Shown in pieces: positions 59,201 to 64,000 of a stretch of 64,000 nucleotides of DNA (position 1 is its first letter; every line of letters begins with the position of its first letter). Both the position numbers and the translations under genes were made by a program. The notes under the pieces are model-generated. The model saw only the letters and a list, made by a program, of their open reading frames with translations, searched no databases and was not told where the DNA came from. Source of the stretch: Oncomelania hupensis (taxonomy: Eukaryota > Mollusca > Gastropoda > Littorinimorpha > Pomatiopsidae); assembly GCA_036898135.1 (NCBI GenBank), contig CM072511.1, positions 159,713,152 to 159,777,151 on the forward strand, given 5' to 3'.

Positions 59201-62200
59201 GTTCCACTTATCATTATTAATAAATCAACCACATATTTTTCTTCAAAATGAAATATTACACATACACTTTCACTTTCCTCTCCATCATTAACCTGTACCA
59301 AATCAGCCTCCTAAAATCCTTCAAATGGGTCATTTTCTTCATCAGATTCTGCAAGAATCTGACACCATAATTCTCCGCCTCTAAAACTTCAAACTTTCAT
59401 CAAACTTTGAAAATTCACTGTGTGCGGTCTACACACTCTAAAAATGCAGTGAAAACTTCGCAGGAAATCACGATCACGTGTGCAAGAGTCTCGTATGTTT
59501 GCTATAAATAGATTTCCACATGGCAGCCTCTGAGCAGACCACGTCATTACCGGCAGCTGATGGTCGCTCCGCGAGCGTGCACATAGTAAAAATTGTGGTC
59601 GCTCTAGGTTGCTCTGCGTGTTAAAGGGTTAATCCTAAGTATCAATGCGTGAGAACTGTGCTTTGAACTGTTGTCATTAGGAAAAAGCGCTATATAAATA
59701 CCCTTAGTAGGTGTAGTAGTATTAACTGTACCATAGTGGCAAAAGGTCTATGAAGTGTTAGCTTGCTTGATTGATTTATTGTCCAGTGCAATCACAGCTC
59801 GGCAAGACGCAATACAGGAGTTACTGGGCAGTTGCTGTCCTGGCTTGCTAAAACTGCGGGACCTTCTGGCAAAGTCACCCGACCTTGAGAAAGGCCTTTG
59901 TTCCATTTACCATGGCAAGGTATGTGTGCGTGTTTGTGTCCCTGTGTTTGAAGTCCCTGTTTATTTCAAAAATTTGCATTTTAAAAATGTCAATTGGGTT
60001 GTTGGAAAGGAAATGCAAGTAATGTTCCGATACAAATTTTTTGCATTCTCAGTTCTGATGGTGATGATAATAATAATAAATTTTTATTAATAATAGTAGT
60101 AATGCTGCAATAATATTACACTGATATAGGATGTAGTATTATTTTTGCCTTTAGAAAATGACGATTGGGTTTTGGAACAAAATTCATGTCTTGGTCTGAT
60201 ACTAGTTTAAGCATTCTCTGTGCATTAATAATAGTAATATTAATTATAAATAATTAATAATAATAATGGTAATACTGCAATAATGTTGCATGCGTTATAA
60301 CTGACATAGGATGCAGCCTGAGTGTTATCATAAATTTGAATTGTTGGTAATTATTTTGTATTATTTTCAACACTGTTATAGAAAGTGTCTCCTCCTAATT
60401 ACATTAGGACCATAAAAGTTCTTGTTCTTGTTGTTCTAATAATATTAATAATAATAATATTATTAATATTAATAATTATAATTCTCACAATACATCAGTT
60501 TGGTGGATGGGGGCAGCTGCGTGCATAGTGAAAGTACCGTTATCCTTCAAATGTTATCAAACGTCCATGTTAAAACTTAAGTAATCCTTAGTATTTAAAA
60601 GTCAGTTTTCATGATATTATCAATATCTTATTATTATCCTACATTGTTCTTTACATTTCATCTAATGTTGTCTTACCTGTCTTAACTAACTTGATGTACA
60701 ACTTTACTCGTCTGTGTTGAGTGTGCGTGGAGTATGTTTGTTTTGATGTATGCATCATTATGTGTGTGTTAATGTGTGGAAGGAGTTGTTGGGTTGACGC
60801 AGGTTGTGTCGTGTGATACAAAGCCGGAAAGGGAGGGAGAGGCGGAAGAGAGATTTGGGTAAGTGCGGGGTATGGTGAGAGAAGTCAGTAACGGTGATCA
60901 TTCTTGTTACATTAATGTTTGACCACCATCATAGAATGTTCCAGGTGCTCTTGTAAATATTAGGTCAGTCGGCGAAATAAAGTCTGTGCTCTGTTAGTTA
61001 ATCATCATGCTTGTAATGTTCTGCTTGTTTGAACAAATGGTTGATTGATTGTTTGATGATTGACTGACTGACTTTGCTGTACAGAGTTCAGCACTGGAGT
61101 TTGTGCTTGTGGTGCGAGCGTTGGAGAGATTGCGTCAGGAGCTGAGCAAGCTTCAGGGGATCGAACTCCCACAGCTGTCGTCTGCTCTCCTGCGTCAGGT
61201 GGTCCTGGAGGTGCCAGACTTGCTGCAAGATGTTGGCCAATTCTCCTCCGCTATCAACGAAAAGGCTGCCAGGTCATCTTGAAAGCACTTTCAAACAAAC
61301 AAATGTTATTTATTCTCATTCTCATTTACATTTTTTTTGGTTTTTTGTTTTGTAGGGGGGGGGGAGGAGGGGGGAAGGGGAATGTGGAGGGACAATGCCT
61401 ACTTTCATTTTATACCAAACTATACTTTTATTTAAGCGAAACAAACTTTTCCTATTCCATCTTTTCTCATGTGAAACTTATTTATTTATTGTTGTTATAA
61501 AACGCTTGTCTTGCTGAAGGTGGTGGTCTATACAAGATCCAACTCTAGCCACTGAGTCACCAACTTGCTGCTTGGGGCGCATCGTCTGACTCCTCAGCCA
61601 GCTAAGCACCACCCTGGGCGAAGGAACCTAGTGCATGCTAGGTGTATTTATGCAGCTGCCACTCACCCGTCTAGGACATGAGTGTCGGGATCTTTACAAT
61701 CCGTGCGATGTAATGTGTGCTTGCACAGACTAGACCTCGGTGTGTATACTCTTATCCGAAGGGACTCTGCCAAGTTCTTTGACCGGTGCATGCCGTGCTT
61801 TGATTTTCAGGGACCGTGACAAAGCCAACCTGTTTGCCGATGAGCGCAGGTTCCCTCAGGTGGCGGGGGTGAAGGACGAGATCAGGAAAGTGGAACAAGA
61901 GCTGAAGGATTATCGCAAAGAAATTCGCCTTGTTTTACGCCAACCCTCGCTGGACTATGTGACTGTACTGCAGAGTGAGGTAGACTTGGCTGTGTGTGTT
62001 GTGTACGCTTTTTGTTTGTGTGTGTGTGTGTGAGAAGTCGATAACAAGTCAGAATACTTGAGTGCAGTCGACTGGCCCATTACAATGAGTGGGCAAAAAA
62101 AAGTAAATCACACTCACAATCTTTACTGTCTTCGTAAAAAAACACAAGGAAATTTGTGTGCAGTGCACACATCATCAACATGACGGTACAAAAACAAATT

Positions 62201-62340
62201 AAAAAAAAACTACAGATATGAAAAATAATAAACAAAACTACCAGTAACAAAGAAGCACTTGTACACAACATGAATGTAAAATATTGCATTATATAAAATA
62301 AAGTCACACATCCAATATTCTGATCCATAGCAATACATGA

Positions 62341-62385
<45 letters not shown>

Positions 62386-63653
62386 AACACACACACGCAT
62401 ACCAGGAATTTATTGAAAAAGTTACCACTGTACAGTATTTAATTCAGACTGTCATTGGCCTGTGGCTGTAACCCAACAATAAAAATCAATCAATAAATAA
62501 ATGCATAAAATAGCAAATCCAGCAATGATGTCACTTCTACTTATGTTTCTAAATACACAACGGGTCAGACAAGCCAAGCGAAGTCTGGGTATTTTGCAGT
62601 TTAGTGCAGATAACTAGATAAACTAGATAGATAACGAATGACAGCGAGAAGACATTCATGACGCGTAATAACACTAGCACTTTCTTTCCATTCAGGCTGC
62701 ATGTTGTGGGTGTGTGTGTGTGCGTGTGTGTGTGTGTGCGAGCGTGTGTGTGTGCGTGCGTTTCTTGTTAGTTTTTTTTTCTTTTCTTTTTTATTCTCCA
62801 AGAGCCGAAATTGGCCAGGCCCTTCATTTACCCTGCCAAGTTTTTTTTTTTAAGTTGCTGCAAAGCAAAGGTGATGTTGTAAGATGGTGGTGGTGACCGA
62901 GGGTGTTGATAGCCAGGGTTAAGATGGTCAGTGCTCACAGCCAGTTTCCTGTCCGAGCCACCTGGGGATTTGAACCTGCATCCTTTGAAGCATGGACTTT
63001 GTCCCTCTACCTGCCCAGCTTTTTCTTTGCCTTGTTTGCATTATTGTGTTGTTGTACGTACAAGCTGTTGAACAGACCTCCATAATCACAGCTATAGTCT
63101 GTGTGTTGTTGTACGTACAAGCTGTTGAACAGACCTCCACAATCACAGCTATAGTCTGTGTGTTGTTGTACGTACAAGCTGCAGAACAGACCTCCACGAT
63201 CACAGGTATAGTCTGTGTGTTGTACATACATACAAGCTGTGGAACAGACCTCCACAATCACAGCTATAGTCTGTGTGTTGTACATACAAGCTGTGGAACA
63301 GACCTCCACAATCATAGCTAAAATCTGCCTCAAAGTAGGCATTCAATAAGCAGATAAGCCTTCCTTATTGACTGCCGATACTGGATTTTTATTTATTTTT
63401 TTATTTTTTATTTTTTTCTTCCTTTTTTAAATTTTTTAAAAAATATTTTTCTGTCATTATTTTTCTGAGCGCCCTGAGCATGCTTGCATAGCATAGAGAA
63501 AACACGCTATACAAGTTTTGAACATCAACTTATGTTATAATTTTTGTGCTGCAGACGTAATGTCAATTGTGTGTGTTTGTTGTCTTAGTACCTGGTGGAA
63601 GTGAAGAACACTTTGCTGAAGACAGTGCCCAAGGAATGGACTCAAATCAGCAG
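44225..63653 (+). CDS. MSH3: DNA mismatch repair protein MSH3, partial (13 exons; 3' part beyond window)
   Basis: Partner of MSH2 in MutS-beta, which binds insertion/deletion loops. Exons: 44225-44353, 45313-45924, 46470-46586, 47235-47352, 50657-50799, 51450-51616, 54146-54249, 56000-56114, 57307-57501, 59787-59919, 61085-61272, 61811-61979, 63589-63653; about 751 aa so far. The N-terminus has a PCNA-binding box QVTISKFF (residues 13-20) and a long acidic/basic linker. The mismatch-binding domain begins [11 protein letters not shown] and keeps the MSH3-specific Tyr-Lys pair ([10 protein letters not shown], Tyr237-Lys238). Next come [20 protein letters not shown] and [14 protein letters not shown], the connector, then lever motifs ([31 protein letters not shown]). 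The ATPase (Walker A) is outside. Intron 4 is AT-AC, intron 7 GC-AG; the exon 11 donor (GTCATC) is weak. Confidence 0.95.
44660..45075 (-). repeat. tRNA-derived SINE family 4 in MSH3 intron 1
   Basis: Reverse strand: the head TTGTGCAATGGATAAGTCGCC (A-box region) and GCGGGTTCGATTCCCGC (a perfect B-box and T-arm) at about 45070-45005. The body has GGTACGAGACTATTGGGG and TTTCCTCCCTCCCTTCAATA, then AATAGCGATCTCCC. The tail is ATT repeats at 44663-44690. A second partial copy is at about 46960-47180, and a fragment at 46735-46860. Confidence 0.8.
46735..47180. repeat. SINE family 4 partial copies in MSH3 intron 3
   Basis: 46960-47180 repeats, in reverse orientation, the blocks ATACGCGCTTTATTCC, GCGATCTGTAACCAACATACAC and ACACACAGTCATCACTCAAAC seen at 44695-44830. 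46735-46860 (TATTGGACGTAGTCAATC, AATAGCGATCTGCTGCAC) is in the opposite orientation. Confidence 0.6.
48635..48840 (-). repeat. SINE family 2 copy in MSH3 intron 4
   Basis: Reverse strand has TAGCTCAGTGGTAGTGTTTG (A-box) and GACCCAAGTTCGAATCCCG (B-box), then the family body ending in a GGGTGTGGCTGTTAC variant. Confidence 0.82.
49254..49700 (+). repeat. SINE family 1 copy in MSH3 intron 4
   Basis: The head has TGGCTCAGTGGTGTACTC and AGTAGTTCAAACACC, a weakened B-box. The body has TATAAACCGAGGTCTAGTC, TTAAAGATCCTGATGC and CAGACTATGCGCCCAAAGGC, followed by GGCTTGAGTTAGAACCTGTA and AAAGCGCTATATAAAAGTG. The AAATA tail is short. Confidence 0.8.
50925..51345 (+). repeat. Rearranged SINE pieces in MSH3 intron 5
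   Basis: 50928-50990 is a tRNA-like head (AGTGATTCAGTGGTAGAATGC, tRNA-Gly-like). 51005-51090 is a reverse-oriented family 1 tail (GCGCTTTTCCAGCTCAAGAG). 51235-51345 is a forward family 1 end (GGCTTGAGTGAGATCCTAG, GCGCTGTACAAGAACAG). The two family 1 parts face each other, so this is an inverted pair with the middle lost. Confidence 0.6.
51775..52410. repeat. 39-bp minisatellite, about 16 units, MSH3 intron 6
   Basis: Unit GGTAGCAATGATCTACTTG + TTCCAATGATGAACTGCATT. Because 39 is divisible by three, both strands stay open across the array, producing 13-residue repeat proteins that are almost certainly artefacts. The edge units are more diverged than the centre, the usual pattern of unequal exchange or slippage. 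Confidence 0.93.
52620..52860 (-). repeat. SINE family 1 fragment
   Basis: Contains TATAGTGCTTCTCCAGC, CTATACAGGATCCAACTCAAG and ATCGTCTGATTCCCCAGGCA blocks, reverse orientation, with an AAATA tail at its left end. The head is missing. Confidence 0.75.
52935..54075 (-). mobile_element. Jockey/L2-type LINE fragment in MSH3 intron 6
   Basis: Reverse strand shows [65 protein letters not shown] (RT active site), [15 protein letters not shown], then a frameshift near 53575, [19 protein letters not shown], [13 protein letters not shown], and [14 protein letters not shown]. One clear frameshift and a 5' truncation (start at a TATATA run near 54063) make it inactive. Confidence 0.85.
54395..54590. 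repeat. CAT/ATC trinucleotide-rich region
   Basis: Interrupted ATC repeats over ~190 bases in MSH3 intron 7. The coding frames on both strands are low-complexity artefacts. Confidence 0.85.
55306..55605. repeat. 20-bp minisatellite, about 15 units, MSH3 intron 7
   Basis: Unit GACATGATGAATGAGTGTGT alternating with a GAGTATAT variant. Some units lack 3-4 bases. All reverse-strand His/Ser-rich frames here are artefacts. Confidence 0.93.
55617..55700 (+). repeat. Dispersed repeat end, second copy
   Basis: GGATGTATTTTATTGTCTCGCC through GGTTTTACTTGGTGAGCAAATAG matches 32965-33055 with the same orientation and similar 3' TCTTAT tail. Probably a LINE or SINE 3' end; the family is unknown. Confidence 0.6.
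56990..57222 (-). repeat. SINE family 2 copy in MSH3 intron 8
   Basis: Reverse strand head: TAGCCCAAGTGGTTGAGGGTG and GACCCAGGTTCGAATTCCG (B-box). The body runs to GGTGTAGACGTTAAACCTCA. It ends 84 bases upstream of exon 9. Confidence 0.85.
58511..59095 (-). mobile_element. PIF/Harbinger-like MITE carrying a MADF fragment
   Basis: Ends AGGTGCGGTCTGACGTGAAG and, inverted at the right, AGGTGCGGTCTGATGGGAAG. The inverted repeats are ~36 bp, continuing GTGAAACAGAAGCAAA. TAA flanks both sides (58508-58510 and 59096-59098), the 3-bp target of Harbinger elements. Reverse-strand 58960-58706 encodes [17 protein letters not shown] followed by VRSQNYRN, a MADF DNA-binding signature, preceded by an Ala/Ile-rich stretch. 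No transposase is present. Confidence 0.82.
60060..60500. repeat. AT-rich AAT/ATA low-complexity stretch, MSH3 intron 10
   Basis: Several interrupted ATA/AAT runs (60066-60110, 60225-60285, 60435-60490). A ~130-bp segment appears duplicated: TAATAATAATGGTAATACTGCAATAATG echoes GTAGTAATGCTGCAATAATA, and CTGACATAGGATGCAG echoes CTGATATAGGATGTAG. Confidence 0.75.
61485..61770 (-). repeat. SINE family 1 copy in MSH3 intron 11
   Basis: Reverse orientation: ACTCACCCGTCTAGGACATG, GATCTTTACAATCCGTGCGA and TAGACCTCGGTGTGTATACTC blocks. Its head end is 46 bases before exon 12, close to that exon's branch region. Confidence 0.8.
62342..62398. repeat. (CA)n microsatellite, MSH3 intron 12
   Basis: About 21 CA dinucleotides with a short interrupted continuation. 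A related GT-rich tract is at 62705-62765. Confidence 0.96.
63040..63325. repeat. ~57-bp minisatellite, five units, MSH3 intron 12
   Basis: Units share GTACGTACAAGCTGTTGAAC, AGACCTCCACAATCACAGC and TATAGTCTGTGTGTTGT. The last two units carry ACATAC in place of ACGTAC. Frames across it on both strands are artefacts. Confidence 0.92.
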
Positions 63654-64000
63654 GTAAGTTATCACAGCCTAGTCGGGAATCGGAACGAGGCAAATGTCTG
63701 TCGGTTGGTCCGTTGCGTGTTTCATGTCAAGAACCACTGAACAGATTTTGACTAAACTTCATAGAAGAAATTACCTAGGTTAATGACCAGCCTCCCGTGC
63801 CATCTTATTTGCTCTATCGCAAAGGTCAAGGTCACTGGGGTCACTTTGTTGTTAAACACATTATTAATTGCACATACTGACCATGACTCACGAATGCAAC
63901 AATTCTGTCGTTGCTTAGTAACCGCCCTCAACAACGGAGTTGCAACTTCAAAGTAAAGTTACAGAGTGTTCTGTTTTCCGCTTCTGGTGGATCTGGCTTA

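Overview
This is animal nuclear DNA, very probably from a marine gastropod or another lophotrochozoan. Three spliced genes can be read. They have long introns with recognisable U2- and U12-type splice sites, and they sit among dense non-LTR retrotransposons, tRNA-derived SINEs, MITEs and micro/minisatellites. No bacterial, organellar or viral genes were seen. The species call is inference from gene similarity and repeat style.

The backbone has three single-copy genes. (1) NEIL1 on the + strand (11495-28218, 7 coding exons, 491 aa) is a base-excision-repair glycosylase with all key catalytic residues. (2) The C3orf38 homologue on the - strand (37702-34619, 3 exons, 322 aa) is a conserved animal protein of poorly known role. 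(3) MSH3 on the + strand (44225 to beyond the right edge) has 13 exons visible. These cover the PCNA-binding N-terminus, the mismatch-binding domain and the connector/lever region; the ATPase lies outside the window. Two of the three genes are DNA-repair genes. They do not form an operon and nothing in the sequence shows co-regulation.

Layout: 1-11.4 kb is intergenic and almost entirely repeats (LINE fragments, three SINE families, a tandem MITE pair, and a ~580-bp repeat nested inside a SINE). 11.5-28.2 kb is NEIL1. Its 11-kb intron 2 is made almost wholly of one nested stack: a hAT-like DNA transposon with CAGTGATGCAC ends holds a nearly full-length L1-like LINE with intact ORF1 and ORF2. 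That LINE carries a second LINE in its 3' UTR, and a separate hAT element sits in the host transposon. 28.2-34.6 kb is intergenic with two tandem copies of the ~580-bp repeat and a minisatellite. 34.6-37.7 kb is the C3orf38 homologue with an antisense LINE fragment in intron 1. 38.5-41.7 kb is a LINE with a single 1081-codon ORF that starts with a PHD finger. 42.1-43.5 kb is a decayed LINE next to a mariner-like deletion element. 44.2-64 kb is MSH3.

The observations most worth following are: the AT-AC (U12-type) intron and the GC-AG intron in MSH3; the nested transposon stack, with target-site duplications that date the insertions relative to one another; the in-frame endonuclease deletion in the L1-like ORF2; the LINE stop codon formed by its own 3' repeat tail; a Harbinger-type MITE carrying a MADF-domain fragment; and a duplicated exon-5 acceptor in NEIL1. 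No wholly new system could be demonstrated by reading alone.
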